A stretch of DNA of 64,000 bases from an uncultured Mucilaginibacter sp. (lineage in GTDB: Bacteria; Bacteroidota; Bacteroidia; Sphingobacteriales; Sphingobacteriaceae): positions 62,001-126,000 of the forward strand of contig CAIPFE010000056.1 of the NCBI GenBank assembly GCA_903864275.1, given 5' to 3'. The notes beneath the pieces were generated by a model. It worked only from the letters and a program-made list of their open reading frames with translations, did no database searches and was not told where the DNA came from. Shown piece after piece: positions 1 to 8,976 of the stretch. Both the position numbers and the translations under genes were made by a program. Numbering within the stretch: the first letter of the stretch is position 1; each line of letters opens with the position of its first letter.

Positions 1-255
1 AGTTAAGCCGTAAAATTCTGTTTTTCCTAAAATATATTGGATGGGCTTGCCTGTTTTTAGCTGGGTTAGAATTTCTGATAATTCATCGCCTTGCTGTTGG
101 TTTAATTCTGTTTCAGGGAATGCCTTTATTTTTGCTTTGGATAAATTACATATTTCACTGACAGTCAATAAGGTAATGGCTTCTATTTCACTTCTATTAT
201 ATACCTCGCTGAGGCTTTCCCGGTAATCAGTAAAAACATCCTTTATGGTTTTCAT
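1..255 (-). CDS. prmC: Peptide chain release factor N5-glutamine methyltransferase, N-terminal part (cut by window edge)
   Basis: The reverse strand from the ATG at 253-255 is open to the left edge (85 codons). The protein starts MKTIKDVFTDYR and runs into GKPIQYILGKTEFYGL, the hallmark of the helical N-terminal domain of PrmC/HemK, which methylates the glutamine of the GGQ motif of release factors in the cytoplasm. The SAM-binding domain and NPPY motif lie outside the window, so catalysis cannot be checked. It is divergent from ribD with only 33 bases between the start codons, a neighbourhood I recall from other Sphingobacteriaceae. The call rests on the N-terminal domain alone. Confidence 0.8.
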   Translation of the reverse strand, partial: MKTIKDVFTDYRESLSEVYNRSEIEAITLLTVSEICNLSKAKIKAFPETELNQQQGDELSEILTQLKTGKPIQYILGKTEFYGLT

Positions 256-288
256 GGAACAAAGTAACATAAAAGCTACTTTTGCAGC

Positions 289-1335
289 ATGGTGGAACAT
301 GAAAAATATATGCAGCGCTGCCTTGACCTTGCCGCATTGGGTATGGGCACTGTAAGTCCGAACCCAATGGTAGGCGCTGTTGTTGTTTTGGATGGCATCA
401 TCATAGGCGAAGGCTACCACCATAAATACGGCGAAGCGCATGCAGAAGTAAACGCCATCAACCAGGTTATCAGCAATTTTAGCGATGTGGCTGAGTTATT
501 AAATCAGTCAATCCTTTATGTTTCGTTAGAGCCATGCGCCCATTACGGCAAAACGCCCCCATGTGCCGATCTGATCATCAAACATAAAATACCCTGTGTA
601 ATGGTCGGCTGCGCCGACCCATTTGATGCCGTAAATGGCAAAGGCATAGAAAAATTAAAAGACGCAGGTATAAATGTAATTACCGGCATTTTAGAAAAAG
701 AATGCCAATGGCTGAACCGCCGTTTTTTTACAAGGGTGCAAAAACAACGCCCCTATATCATACTGAAATGGGCGCAAACGGCCGATGGTTTTTTTGCACC
801 TGAAGATAACAGCCAGCACTGGATCACCGGCCTGGAATCGCGCAAGCTGGTGCACCAATGGCGGAGTGAAGAAGATGCAGTGTTGGTAGGCAAAAACACT
901 GCCGCTATTGATAACCCGCAATTAAATGTAAGGTATGACCCGGGCAAATCGCCAAAACGTATTGTAATAGACCGCAGGCTCGAATTAAATAAAAACTTGA
1001 ATTTATTTGATCAATCTGTTGAAACACTGATATTTAATGAAATAAAGACAGATATAGACGGTAAAAACAAGTATATTGCACTCGAAGATTTCGACAGGTA
1101 TGTGCCCCAATACATTTTGTACCAGTTGTACCTGCAGGATATACAATCGGTTATTATTGAGGGGGGTGCTCACACTTTAAATAGCTTTATTGAAGCCGGT
1201 TTATGGGACGAAGCCCGTATTTTTATCGGCGAAACTTATTTAAAAAGAGGCATAAAAGCCCCCTGGATAACTGGCGAAAATGCACAGGAATTTGCAATTG
1301 GCCCCGACAGATTGCGAATCCTGGTTAATAATTGA
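289..1335 (+). CDS. ribD: Bifunctional riboflavin biosynthesis deaminase/reductase RibD
   Basis: RibD deaminates 2,5-diamino-6-ribosylamino-pyrimidinone 5'-phosphate and then reduces the ribose side chain with NADPH. The 348-residue protein has the full two-domain length. The N-terminal cytidine-deaminase-like domain (about 1-145) shows the zinc site H51-A-E53 and PC83AHYGKTPPC92, with E53 as the proton shuttle. The C-terminal reductase domain (about 150-348) carries the substrate-binding region around WAQTADG. The start at 289 is preferred over the Met at 310 because the HEKYMxRCL segment is normally part of the protein. A TACTTTTG box at 277-284 sits so close to 289 that the transcript from it would be nearly leaderless. 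No FMN riboswitch precedes it and no other rib genes are adjacent. Confidence 0.95.
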   Translation: MVEHEKYMQRCLDLAALGMGTVSPNPMVGAVVVLDGIIIGEGYHHKYGEAHAEVNAINQVISNFSDVAELLNQSILYVSLEPCAHYGKTPPCADLIIKHKIPCVMVGCADPFDAVNGKGIEKLKDAGINVITGILEKECQWLNRRFFTRVQKQRPYIILKWAQTADGFFAPEDNSQHWITGLESRKLVHQWRSEEDAVLVGKNTAAIDNPQLNVRYDPGKSPKRIVIDRRLELNKNLNLFDQSVETLIFNEIKTDIDGKNKYIALEDFDRYVPQYILYQLYLQDIQSVIIEGGAHTLNSFIEAGLWDEARIFIGETYLKRGIKAPWITGENAQEFAIGPDRLRILVNN

Positions 1336-1372
1336 ATACCCCCAAACAATCACTAAATCAGAAATTCACCCA

Positions 1373-2230
1373 ATGTTATACATTATACTTAGTATCTGCT
1401 TTAGTGTCACGGTCTCCATCATGTTAAAGCTGGCCAGGCGGTACCATATTGATGTTTACCAGGCCATTACATGGAATTATTCAATGGCAGCTATCCTTAC
1501 CTGGATATTTTTAAAACCGCAGCTTCAAAACCTGCAGGCTGCGCCGATCTTTACATATTCGTTATTGGCCCTATTGCTGCCCGCTCTTTTTGTTATACTG
1601 GCTGCATCTGTGAGGTTATCAGGTATTGTCAGGACAGATATTGCGCAGCGGCTATCATTATTCATCCCCATCGTCGCCGCTTTTTTATTGTTTGGCGAAA
1701 ACATAACACCTTTGAAATCTATTGGCATCGCGATAGGATTTACGGCTATTATTTGTACTATTCCGTGGGGACAGCCTACTGAAGGCAGGAAGGTGTCGGG
1801 CAATGCCTGGATATACCTGCTTATTGTGTTTATTGGAATGGGTGTTATCGATGTTTTGTTTAAACAAATTGCAGCGTTTAAGGCGATTTCACATTACAGC
1901 TCACTTTTTATTGTTTTTGTACTGGCCTTTATATTTTCGCTCATCGGCTTGCTCTACCTGGTGATCACAAAAAAAATGCGTTTTTCATGGCCGCATATTT
2001 TAATAGGCTGGGTGTTGGGGATAGCAAATTTTGGTAATATCCTTTTTTACTTAAAAGCGCTAACTGTCTTTGCAAATCATCCATCCGTTGTTTTTTCCGC
2101 GATGAACATCGGTGTTATAGTCGCCGGAACCTTAACGGGACTGATCATTTTTAAAGAAAAATTGAGTTTACTTAATAAAGCGGGCATAGTTATAGCTATT
2201 ATTGCCATTATAGTTATCGCCAAATCCTGA
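1373..2230 (+). CDS. EamA/DMT-family inner-membrane transporter
   Basis: The protein is almost entirely hydrophobic, with about ten predicted transmembrane helices in two repeated halves of five, as in the drug/metabolite transporter (EamA) superfamily. The open frame extends upstream to 1280 inside ribD, but the ATG at 1373 gives MLYIILSICFSVTVSIMLKL, a natural first helix, and a 285-residue protein of normal family length. The substrate cannot be told from sequence. It follows ribD by 37 bases and is followed after 7 bases by the YigZ-family gene, so the three may be co-transcribed. Exporter or importer polarity is unknown. Confidence 0.8.
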   Translation: MLYIILSICFSVTVSIMLKLARRYHIDVYQAITWNYSMAAILTWIFLKPQLQNLQAAPIFTYSLLALLLPALFVILAASVRLSGIVRTDIAQRLSLFIPIVAAFLLFGENITPLKSIGIAIGFTAIICTIPWGQPTEGRKVSGNAWIYLLIVFIGMGVIDVLFKQIAAFKAISHYSSLFIVFVLAFIFSLIGLLYLVITKKMRFSWPHILIGWVLGIANFGNILFYLKALTVFANHPSVVFSAMNIGVIVAGTLTGLIIFKEKLSLLNKAGIVIAIIAIIVIAKS

Positions 2231-2237
2231 TGAGTTA

Positions 2238-2849
2238 ATGCTTTTTGAAGATACTTACCGAACTATTGAAAAATCGACCGAAGGGGCATTCCGTGATCGC
2301 GGCAGCAAATTCCTGGCTTATGCTTACCCTGTAAGTTCAGAAAATGAGCTGAAGGATGTACTTTCACAACTAAAAACTGAGCACCCTAAAGCAAACCACC
2401 ACTGCTGGGCAATGAGATTGGGAATTGATCGCACCATATTCAGGATAAATGATGATGGCGAGCCATCAGGTACAGCAGGCAGGCCAATTTTAAACTCACT
2501 GCTTTCGCATGACCTGACGAACATTGTGGTTGTAGTAGTCCGCTATTTTGGTGGCACGTTACTTGGCATTCCCGGGTTGATCACTGCTTATAAATCGGCA
2601 ACTGAAGAAACCCTGAAACAAGCTAAAATCATTGAGAAAACCGTTGATGATATTTATACCATTAAATTTGACTATCTGCTAATGAATGATGTAATGAAGA
2701 TCATTAAAGATGATTGTTTAACTGTCCTGAATCAAAACTTCGATAACAATTGCAGCATACAGGTATCCATCAGGAAAATGCAGATAAATCATACCCTGGC
2801 AAAATTCGACAAATTGAATACGGTTGTAAAATATGATTATACGCTGTAG
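2238..2849 (+). CDS. YigZ/IMPACT family protein
   Basis: This 203-residue protein matches the bacterial YigZ / eukaryotic IMPACT family. An N-terminal UPF0029 domain (about 15-125) contains the conserved stretches RDRGSKFLAYAYPV, HHCWAMRLG, NDDGEPSGTAGRPIL and VVVVRYFGGTLLGIPGL. A C-terminal DUF1949-like domain (about 135-200) is less conserved. Members bind nucleic acid or ribosome-associated factors, and the bacterial role is not settled. It lies 7 bases after the EamA gene. The stop codon TAG (2847-2849) forms the edge of a GAGACGC-type palindrome shared with another site in this window. The gene converges on mgtA. Confidence 0.88.
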   Translation: MLFEDTYRTIEKSTEGAFRDRGSKFLAYAYPVSSENELKDVLSQLKTEHPKANHHCWAMRLGIDRTIFRINDDGEPSGTAGRPILNSLLSHDLTNIVVVVVRYFGGTLLGIPGLITAYKSATEETLKQAKIIEKTVDDIYTIKFDYLLMNDVMKIIKDDCLTVLNQNFDNNCSIQVSIRKMQINHTLAKFDKLNTVVKYDYTL

Positions 2850-2870
2850 AGGCGCAATATTTTGCGTCTC
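2848..2870. repeat. GAGACGC-type palindrome, copy 1
   Basis: GAGGCGCAATA is followed at once by TTTTGCGTCTC, an imperfect palindrome with two mismatches per 11-base arm. A close relative is at 55394-55415. It begins inside the stop codon of the YigZ-family gene and lies between two convergent genes. Confidence 0.7.
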
Positions 2871-2880
2871 TGAAACGTCA

Positions 2881-5595
2881 TTACAACCACTGATGGAATT
2901 TATTAATAAACCAACCCTTTGTTAGTTGTGTTAAAATGCAATAAGAAACCAATATCCCAATCAGCCACGGAAAAAATATTAATGGCATGGGTTGTAACTT
3001 AAAAGCCCCTGCCAGTGGCGAGAAGGGCAAATATATGCCAATAGCCATTATTGCTGTTGTTAAAGCCAATACCGGGGCTGTAGCCCAGCTTTGTATAAAT
3101 GGTATTCTACGGGTACGGATCATGTGTATGATCAACGTTTGCGAAAGCAAACTTTCAATAAACCAGCCAGTCTGAAAAAATCCCTGGTGCTGCGGCGAAT
3201 TTGCCTTAAAGAAAAACCATAATACGGCAAACGTTGCATAGTCAAATATGGAGCTGATCGGCCCAACGAATAACATGAATTTACCTATACCGCTTGCGTC
3301 CCATTTGCGCGGTGTAACAATGTAATCATCATCCATTTTGTCCCAGGGGATAGATACCTGCGAAATGTCATACAATAAATTATTGATCAGTATCTGTATC
3401 GGCAGCATTGGCAAAAACGGTAACAAAGCGCTGGCGCCGAGCATACTGAACATGTTGCCAAAATTGCTGCTGGCGGTCATTTTGATGTATTTGATGATAT
3501 TGCCAAAGGTGCGTCGGCCATAAATTACGCCTTTACGCAATACCATCAGATCTTTTTCCAGCAGGATGATATCGGCGCTCTCCTTTGCTATATCCACAGC
3601 GGTATCCACTGAAATGCCAACATCGGCATCCCGCAAGGCTGCCGCGTCATTAATGCCGTCACCCATAAAACCAACGGTATGGCCTTTCGCCTGTAAAACT
3701 TTTACTACCCTCGATTTTTGAATGGGGCTCAATTTTGCGAGGATACTTACGTCGTCTATCTGGCTGGTAAGTTCTTCGTCGCTCATTGTTTCCAGGTCGC
3801 GGCCTAATAAAACGTTGGTGAAAGGGATACCAACGTCTTTACATATTTTTTTAGTGACGATCTCATTATCACCGGTAAGCACTTTTATGCTTACGCCCAA
3901 TTTGTGCAGGGCGCTGATGGCGAGACTTGCCGACGGCTTGGCTGGGTCTAAAAAGCCGATAAAGCCTGTCAGTATCATATCACTTTCGTCAGCCTTGGTA
4001 TAGGTCAAGGGCCGTTCATCATATTCCTTCACGGCAACCAGTAATACCCTCAATCCTTCAGCATTCAATTGCCGGGATTTTTTCAGCACAGTTTCCCGCA
4101 TTTTTTCATCTATCGGGATAACGTCATCCTTTTCAATTTGCAGGCTGTTATCTTCCCCGGGATCAAATGCGTGGCTGCACATATCCAGAACTTCTTCAAC
4201 AGCCCCCTTGCAGATCAGCAGGTGCTTATGATTGGGGCCCTCCAAAATAACAGACATTCTTCGCCGCTGAAAATCAAACGGTATCTCGTCAATCTTTTTA
4301 TACGTTTCTCCTTCTTTCAAACAGGCATGTATATCAACATGCTCCAGTACAGCAACGTCCAGTAAGTTTTTGAGCCCGGTTTGATGGAAACTGTTAAGAT
4401 AGGCCCATTTCATTACCTCATTGTCTTCCAATCCGTAAACATTCAGGTGCCGCTCCAGTACGATCTTGTCCATAGTCAGCGTTCCTGTTTTATCGGTACA
4501 GAGAATATCCATCGCGCCGATATTCTGTATGGCATTTAAGCGCTTAACCACCACCTTTCGTTTCGACATGTTTACCGCCCCTTTAGCCAGGTTAGCGGTA
4601 ACGATCATCGGCAGCATGGCCGGGGTGAGGCCGACAGCCATTGAAAGGCCAAACAAAAAGGCCTGGAGCCAGTCGTGCTTGGTAAACCCATTAATTAAAA
4701 ACACCAATGGCACCATCACCAGCATAAACCGAATGAGCAGCCAGCTAACGCTGTTCACGCCTTTGTCAAAACTTGTTTCGGCCCGTTTGCCTATCAGCGA
4801 TTTGGAGAGGGAGCCAAAGTAAGTGTCTTCGCCAGTGTTAACTACGGCCGCGATGGCGGTGCCACTTACCACATTGGTACCCATAAAACAGATATTATTA
4901 AGCTCCAAAGGCGATTGCTTTGCAGTATTGCTGGCCGCATCCCCGATCTTTTCAACTGGCACAGCCTCGCCTGTTAACATAGACTGGCTAACGAATAAAT
5001 CTTTTGACTGCAGGATGCGCACATCCGCCGGTATCATATCCCCGGCCGAAAGCTGGATAATATCCCCGGGGACTAAATTTTTAATATCGAGCTCAATTTT
5101 CCCTTCAATCCTGACAACCGTGGCGGTAGTCTTAACCATCGACTTTAACTTTTCAGCTGCCTGGTTGCTTCTAAATTCCTGTACAAAGCGCATCAAAACG
5201 CTTATTAATACCATAGTACTGATAACCCCAACAGTGGTATAATCCCTGTCGCCAGGCTTTTGGATGATAACGTCGGTGATAAGCGAAATAACCGCCAGGA
5301 TAAACAAAACGGCTATAAACGGATCAACAAATGCCTGGAAAAATTGAACATACCAGGTCGGGGCCTTTTCGTGTACCACTTCATTTAACCCGAATAAATC
5401 TAAACGATTTTGAACTTCATCAGTTGATAAGCCACTGATCTGACTTTCTAACAAAGTGAGCGATTTACTGCTGCTGCCTGCGGCTATACTTTTAAGCTTT
5501 GTTATGGAAGCTTTATCAAACTCCTGGGGGTTATGCCCGTTGCTCCGGTGTATGAAGCTGTATTTCTTTATTTTTTCTTTTATAGCAGTTGGCAT
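2881..5595 (-). CDS. mgtA: Magnesium-importing P-type ATPase (type IIIB)
   Basis: This 904-residue protein is a full-length P-type ATPase of the MgtA/MgtB class, which imports Mg2+ across the inner membrane using ATP. Visible are a cation-transporter N-terminal domain, TM1-2, the actuator motif LTGEAVPVEK, the phosphorylation motif DKTGTLT with catalytic Asp368, the hinge GDGINDAAALRDADVGISV and six C-terminal helices. The LTPAMLP sequence in the fourth helix is typical of this subfamily. Unlike most genes here it has a strong Shine-Dalgarno sequence (5603-5609). It is divergent from a second Mg2+ transporter, mgtE, across 668 bases, and no M-box riboswitch was seen upstream. It converges on the YigZ-family gene. 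Confidence 0.93.
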   Translation of the reverse strand: MPTAIKEKIKKYSFIHRSNGHNPQEFDKASITKLKSIAAGSSSKSLTLLESQISGLSTDEVQNRLDLFGLNEVVHEKAPTWYVQFFQAFVDPFIAVLFILAVISLITDVIIQKPGDRDYTTVGVISTMVLISVLMRFVQEFRSNQAAEKLKSMVKTTATVVRIEGKIELDIKNLVPGDIIQLSAGDMIPADVRILQSKDLFVSQSMLTGEAVPVEKIGDAASNTAKQSPLELNNICFMGTNVVSGTAIAAVVNTGEDTYFGSLSKSLIGKRAETSFDKGVNSVSWLLIRFMLVMVPLVFLINGFTKHDWLQAFLFGLSMAVGLTPAMLPMIVTANLAKGAVNMSKRKVVVKRLNAIQNIGAMDILCTDKTGTLTMDKIVLERHLNVYGLEDNEVMKWAYLNSFHQTGLKNLLDVAVLEHVDIHACLKEGETYKKIDEIPFDFQRRRMSVILEGPNHKHLLICKGAVEEVLDMCSHAFDPGEDNSLQIEKDDVIPIDEKMRETVLKKSRQLNAEGLRVLLVAVKEYDERPLTYTKADESDMILTGFIGFLDPAKPSASLAISALHKLGVSIKVLTGDNEIVTKKICKDVGIPFTNVLLGRDLETMSDEELTSQIDDVSILAKLSPIQKSRVVKVLQAKGHTVGFMGDGINDAAALRDADVGISVDTAVDIAKESADIILLEKDLMVLRKGVIYGRRTFGNIIKYIKMTASSNFGNMFSMLGASALLPFLPMLPIQILINNLLYDISQVSIPWDKMDDDYIVTPRKWDASGIGKFMLFVGPISSIFDYATFAVLWFFFKANSPQHQGFFQTGWFIESLLSQTLIIHMIRTRRIPFIQSWATAPVLALTTAIMAIGIYLPFSPLAGAFKLQPMPLIFFPWLIGILVSYCILTQLTKGWFINKFHQWL

Positions 5596-5602
5596 ACTCT
5601 TG

Positions 5603-5609
5603 TCCTCCC
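5603..5609 (-). promoter_or_regulatory. Strong Shine-Dalgarno sequence of mgtA
   Basis: On the reverse strand GGGAGGA lies 7 bases before the ATG of mgtA. Most genes in this window have only A-rich leaders, as is usual in Bacteroidota, so this is an exception and fixes the start. Confidence 0.6.
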
Positions 5610-5845
5610 TTTATAATTTTTAGTGGCAGTACTTCATAAAAAGAACTGACCTGATATTTGAAAAACGATTTTTAACAGGGGCAATTAAACCAAACACAAT
5701 AGCAATCAGCAATTATAAATGCTCTAACAACTTATAATGTTAATATGATGTTAAGTTATTGTTGTGTTTGATTTTTTTGAAAAGACAGTCAGCCGGGACC
5801 GCTAAAGGCGCAGTGAAGGTAATAGCTGAAATACAGGAAGAATTG

Positions 5846-6000
5846 ATGTTTAAAAGAAAGGAATTTATTAAAACTACAGGCATGGGTTGCCCTGCCGGCT
5901 ATTGTTGAATTAGCTGGTGGAAGTGCAAAGCAGAAGATGGCATTTTGGTACCAAACATATCTGTTTACCTTCCCTGGGTTCCGGGGTGGCATATTTAAGA
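5846..6000 (+). pseudogene. Possible remnant of a Tat-signal protein
   Basis: Within the 668-base gap between mgtA and mgtE, the frame from 5846 reads MFKRKEFIKTTGMG and then hits a stop at 5906. After a one-base shift an adjacent frame continues ALPAIVELAGGSAKQKMAFW. The start resembles twin-arginine signal peptides of the form RRxFIKTTGxG with the second Arg changed to Lys. No catalytic domain follows. This may be the dead 5' end of a lost secreted oxidoreductase or hydrolase, or chance. The rest of the gap (5596-5845) is A+T-rich and I see no gene in it. Confidence 0.3.
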
Positions 6001-6100
6001 TCATGCTGATAGCTGTAACTCGGGCCTGCGTCCATTTTAATTGTTGCTAATTTGCGCGGATTAAAAACCGTGCCTTACATTTCGGGCAAAAGTAGTTTTT

Positions 6101-6239
6101 TAATTTGAAAACATAATTTAATTTGAAAATTTTATGATTTGAAAATTGCAATTATTTGAAGATTTGGCAATTCGAAAATTTGAAAATGAAGAATATGCAA
6201 TTTTCAAATTTTCAAATCAACTAATTTTCAAATTCAAAG
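6101..6239. repeat. Word palindrome R1 (word ATTTGAAAA), no gene between arms
   Basis: The left arm (6101-6188) repeats TTTGAAAA-like words at least six times. The right arm (6198-6239) repeats the complement, ATTTTCAAA, and about 9 bases separate them. It ends 25 bases before the mgtE start. The same word makes the arms that flank the S23-type gene at 21083-21430. Confidence 0.85.
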
Positions 6240-6263
6240 TAATTAAGTGTATTTTAGTCGGGT

Positions 6264-7619
6264 ATGCAATCTTTTGAAATAGATAAATCCGATCTGCTGC
6301 GCATCGAAACCGCGCTTGAAGGCGATGATGCTGAATTAGAGCTTGTTCTGAAAGAATATCACGCTTCGGAGATTGCTTTGCTGTTCGAAAGGCTTCCGCA
6401 GGAAGCCAAAGAGAGGATTATTAATATCCTTCCAACTGATGTAGCATCGGAAGTGATCTCAGAAATGGACGAGGAACACCGCCCGGGAGAGCTGCTGATC
6501 AACCTTCATCCTGAAAAACGGTCGGAAATAGTTGAAGAACTGGATTACGATGATGCGACGGATATTATCTCGCAGCTTGATGAGGATGAGCAAAAGGAAA
6601 TATTAGAGGACATTGACCAGGAAGATGCGGACAGCATCCGCGCACTGTTGAAATATGCCGAAGATACTGCCGGTGGTTTGATGAACTCCGAAATTATCAA
6701 GGTGAATATTAACCTGGATAAGAAAGACGCACTTGACGAAATTGTGCGCCAGTCGGAAGAGATGGAGGAGTTTTATACCATTTACGTGGTTGACAATGAC
6801 AACACATTACAGGGTATTTTATCAATTAAGTCAATTCTTACAGCAAAGCCCGATGCACATGTAAAAGATTTAGTAAATACGGATTTTGTATATGTAAAAG
6901 CTGACCTTGACCAGGAAGAGGTTGCCGGTTTAATATCTCAATATAATTTAACTACCATCCCGGTTGTGGATGATAACATGAAACTGCTTGGCAGGGTTAC
7001 CGTCGATGATATAATGGACGTAATGGAGCAGGAAAGCACTGAGGACATTTTGAAGATCTCCGGCGTATCAGAAGATGAAGAGCTAAGCGGTAACTGGAAA
7101 GAAGCGGTAAAAAGCCGCCTGCCCTGGCTGGTTATCAACCTGGGTACAGCCTATTTGGCGGCCTCGGTTATCCGGCATTACGATTCCACAGTTCAACAAA
7201 TCCCTGTTATCGCTGCCTACATGACTGTAATAGCCGGTATGGGTGGAAACGCCGCTACGCAGGCCCTTGCGGTAACTGTAAGGCGTATTTCGCTTAGCGA
7301 CCTTACCGATAAGCAATCGTATAATACGGTTGTAAAAGAGTTTTTGGTGGGTATGTTAAATGGCGCCGCAAATGGTTTGATCGTTTTTTTTATTGCCTTG
7401 TTTTATGACGCCGACCCATGGCTTGGCCTCGTATTATTTTTAGCCATGACCGGCAACCTAATTGTAGCTGGTTTAACAGGGGCGACAATCCCGCTCGTAT
7501 TAAAAAGGGTAGGGATAGACCCTGCGGTGGCATCATCCATCATCATCACTACTTTTACTGATTGCGCCGGGTTTTTTCTTCCCTTGTGGTTTGCAAGCAA
7601 ACTTATTCTGAAACATTGA
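6264..7619 (+). CDS. mgtE: Magnesium channel/transporter MgtE
   Basis: The 451-residue protein has the standard MgtE order: an acidic N-terminal superhelical domain (about 10-125, rich in Asp/Glu), a CBS-domain pair (about 135-255, including the linker YAEDTAGGLMNSE), and a C-terminal membrane domain of five helices (about 285-450) with the GGNAATQ motif that lines the pore. MgtE is a Mg2+-gated, Mg2+-selective channel; the cytosolic domains sense Mg2+ and close it when levels are high. It is divergent from mgtA, so a high-affinity pump and a bulk channel for the same ion sit side by side. A word palindrome occupies the leader. Confidence 0.95.
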   Translation: MQSFEIDKSDLLRIETALEGDDAELELVLKEYHASEIALLFERLPQEAKERIINILPTDVASEVISEMDEEHRPGELLINLHPEKRSEIVEELDYDDATDIISQLDEDEQKEILEDIDQEDADSIRALLKYAEDTAGGLMNSEIIKVNINLDKKDALDEIVRQSEEMEEFYTIYVVDNDNTLQGILSIKSILTAKPDAHVKDLVNTDFVYVKADLDQEEVAGLISQYNLTTIPVVDDNMKLLGRVTVDDIMDVMEQESTEDILKISGVSEDEELSGNWKEAVKSRLPWLVINLGTAYLAASVIRHYDSTVQQIPVIAAYMTVIAGMGGNAATQALAVTVRRISLSDLTDKQSYNTVVKEFLVGMLNGAANGLIVFFIALFYDADPWLGLVLFLAMTGNLIVAGLTGATIPLVLKRVGIDPAVASSIIITTFTDCAGFFLPLWFASKLILKH

Positions 7620-7671
7620 GAGGTAACGATTTAAATTATTTGCATAAAATTGCAAATCCAAAATATACACA

Positions 7672-8664
7672 ATGACCGAAGTAAGATACAACTGGACAAA
7701 AGAAGAGATATCAGCAATATATCACAGACCCTTATTAGACTTGGTTTACGAAGCTGCTACCGTGCACCGTGAAAATAAAGATTATTCAGAAGTACAGATC
7801 AGTTCGTTAATATCCATAAAGACCGGGGGCTGCCCCGAGGATTGTGCCTATTGCCCGCAGGCAGCCCGTTATAATACTGGCGTTGGCGTACATGCTATTA
7901 TGCCAAAAGAGGAAGTTATCGCCGCAGCGCAGAAAGCTAAAAATGGCGGCGCATCAAGGCTTTGTATGGGCGCCGCCTGGCGCGAAGTACGCGATAACCG
8001 CGATTTTGACAAGGTGATAGATATGGTGAAAGCCGTTAATGAACTGGATATGGAAGTTTGCTGTACGCTGGGCATGCTTACCGAATCCCAGGCGCAGCGG
8101 CTCGCGGATGCTGGCCTGTATGCCTATAACCACAACCTCGATACATCGGAAGAAGACTACAAACGTATCATCACCACCCGCACTTATGAGGACCGTTTAA
8201 AAACACTGGAGCATGTGCGTAAAGCAAAGATCACGGTTTGCAGCGGTGGTATAATTGGCCTTGGTGAAACTGTGGAAGACCGTATTTCCATGCTAAAAAC
8301 ATTATCCAATTTGCCAAAACATCCTGAATCAGTACCAATAAATGCCTTGGTGCCCATACAGGGAACGCCGCTTGGCGACCAGCCGCGGGTATCTGTTTGG
8401 GATATGGTGAGGATGATTGCCACCACCCGTATCATTATGCCGAAAACAGTGGTTCGCCTCTCCGCAGGCCGCACAGAAATGACCCTTGTTGAACAGGCCT
8501 TTTGTTTTATGGCAGGGGCCAACTCAATTTTTGCCGGCGATAAGCTATTGACTACGCCAAACCCGTCATTTGATACCGATATGGCTATGTTTGAATTATT
8601 GGGGCTAACGCCAAGGAAAGCGTTTAAGAATGGGAGAAAGGTTAAAGAAGTTGAAGCGGTTTAA
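7672..8664 (+). CDS. bioB: Biotin synthase
   Basis: BioB inserts sulfur into dethiobiotin by radical SAM chemistry. The 330-residue protein contains the radical-SAM cluster motif C54-PED-C58-AY-C61, preceded by SIKTGG, and the later segments [16 protein letters not shown] and RLSAGR typical of biotin synthases; the last carries the Arg ligand of the [2Fe-2S] cluster. Length and motifs are complete. It stands alone, with no bioA/D/F/C adjacent, 52 bases after mgtE. No BirA operator was recognised upstream. The small gene after it (8677) is only 12 bases away and may be read through. Confidence 0.97.
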   Translation: MTEVRYNWTKEEISAIYHRPLLDLVYEAATVHRENKDYSEVQISSLISIKTGGCPEDCAYCPQAARYNTGVGVHAIMPKEEVIAAAQKAKNGGASRLCMGAAWREVRDNRDFDKVIDMVKAVNELDMEVCCTLGMLTESQAQRLADAGLYAYNHNLDTSEEDYKRIITTRTYEDRLKTLEHVRKAKITVCSGGIIGLGETVEDRISMLKTLSNLPKHPESVPINALVPIQGTPLGDQPRVSVWDMVRMIATTRIIMPKTVVRLSAGRTEMTLVEQAFCFMAGANSIFAGDKLLTTPNPSFDTDMAMFELLGLTPRKAFKNGRKVKEVEAV

Positions 8665-8676
8665 AGAAAAAAGTGT

Positions 8677-8976
8677 ATGAAAATGCTTTGGTGCTGGAGA
8701 TGTAAAATGGACGTTCCAATGCTTGATGAAGAAGAATTTAAAAAAGCAAAAGAATTATATAGTTTAGCATTTAAAAATGGAATATCAGATAGATTAGGGC
8801 GATATAAACTGTTATTAAATTATTACTATAATTTAACTGGTCTTGAAGAAACCGAACCGAATGCAATAATGCATCATGAGATCGCGCTATATGGCCCACC
8901 CTGCGAAAATTGCGGCAAACCATATAGAACTCCATTAGCAACATTTTGTGCAGCCTGTGGCTATAAAAGAAAATAA
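8677..8976 (+). CDS. Small zinc-ribbon-like hypothetical protein
   Basis: I do not recognise this 99-residue protein. It has three CxxC knuckles: CWRC near the N-terminus (residues 6-9) and, after a helical middle segment, CENC and CAAC near the C-terminus. These suggest one or two structural zinc sites. The ATG at 8677 or an internal Met could be used. The stop TAA overlaps the ATG of the next small ORF (TAATG at 8974-8978), so translation of the two is probably coupled. Confidence 0.6.
   Translation: MKMLWCWRCKMDVPMLDEEEFKKAKELYSLAFKNGISDRLGRYKLLLNYYYNLTGLEETEPNAIMHHEIALYGPPCENCGKPYRTPLATFCAACGYKRK

Noticed and set aside
256-288. Possible FMN riboswitch before ribD
   Set aside because: Only 33 bases separate the divergent starts of prmC and ribD, too short for an aptamer.
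3722-5242. Several plus-strand ORFs of 60-140 codons inside mgtA
   Set aside because: They lie opposite a full-length, motif-complete ATPase gene and have no recognisable domains.
5596-5800. Possible M-box or other Mg2+ riboswitch upstream of mgtA
   Set aside because: The A+T-rich sequence shows no M-box core and no stable long helix.
5789-6004. Minus-strand ORF of 71 codons in the mgtA-mgtE gap
   Set aside because: Its sequence has no recognisable domain, and the plus strand here has a more convincing decayed Tat-signal start.
7620-7671. Possible BirA operator before bioB
   Set aside because: No inverted pair of the biotin operator type is present in the 52 bases.
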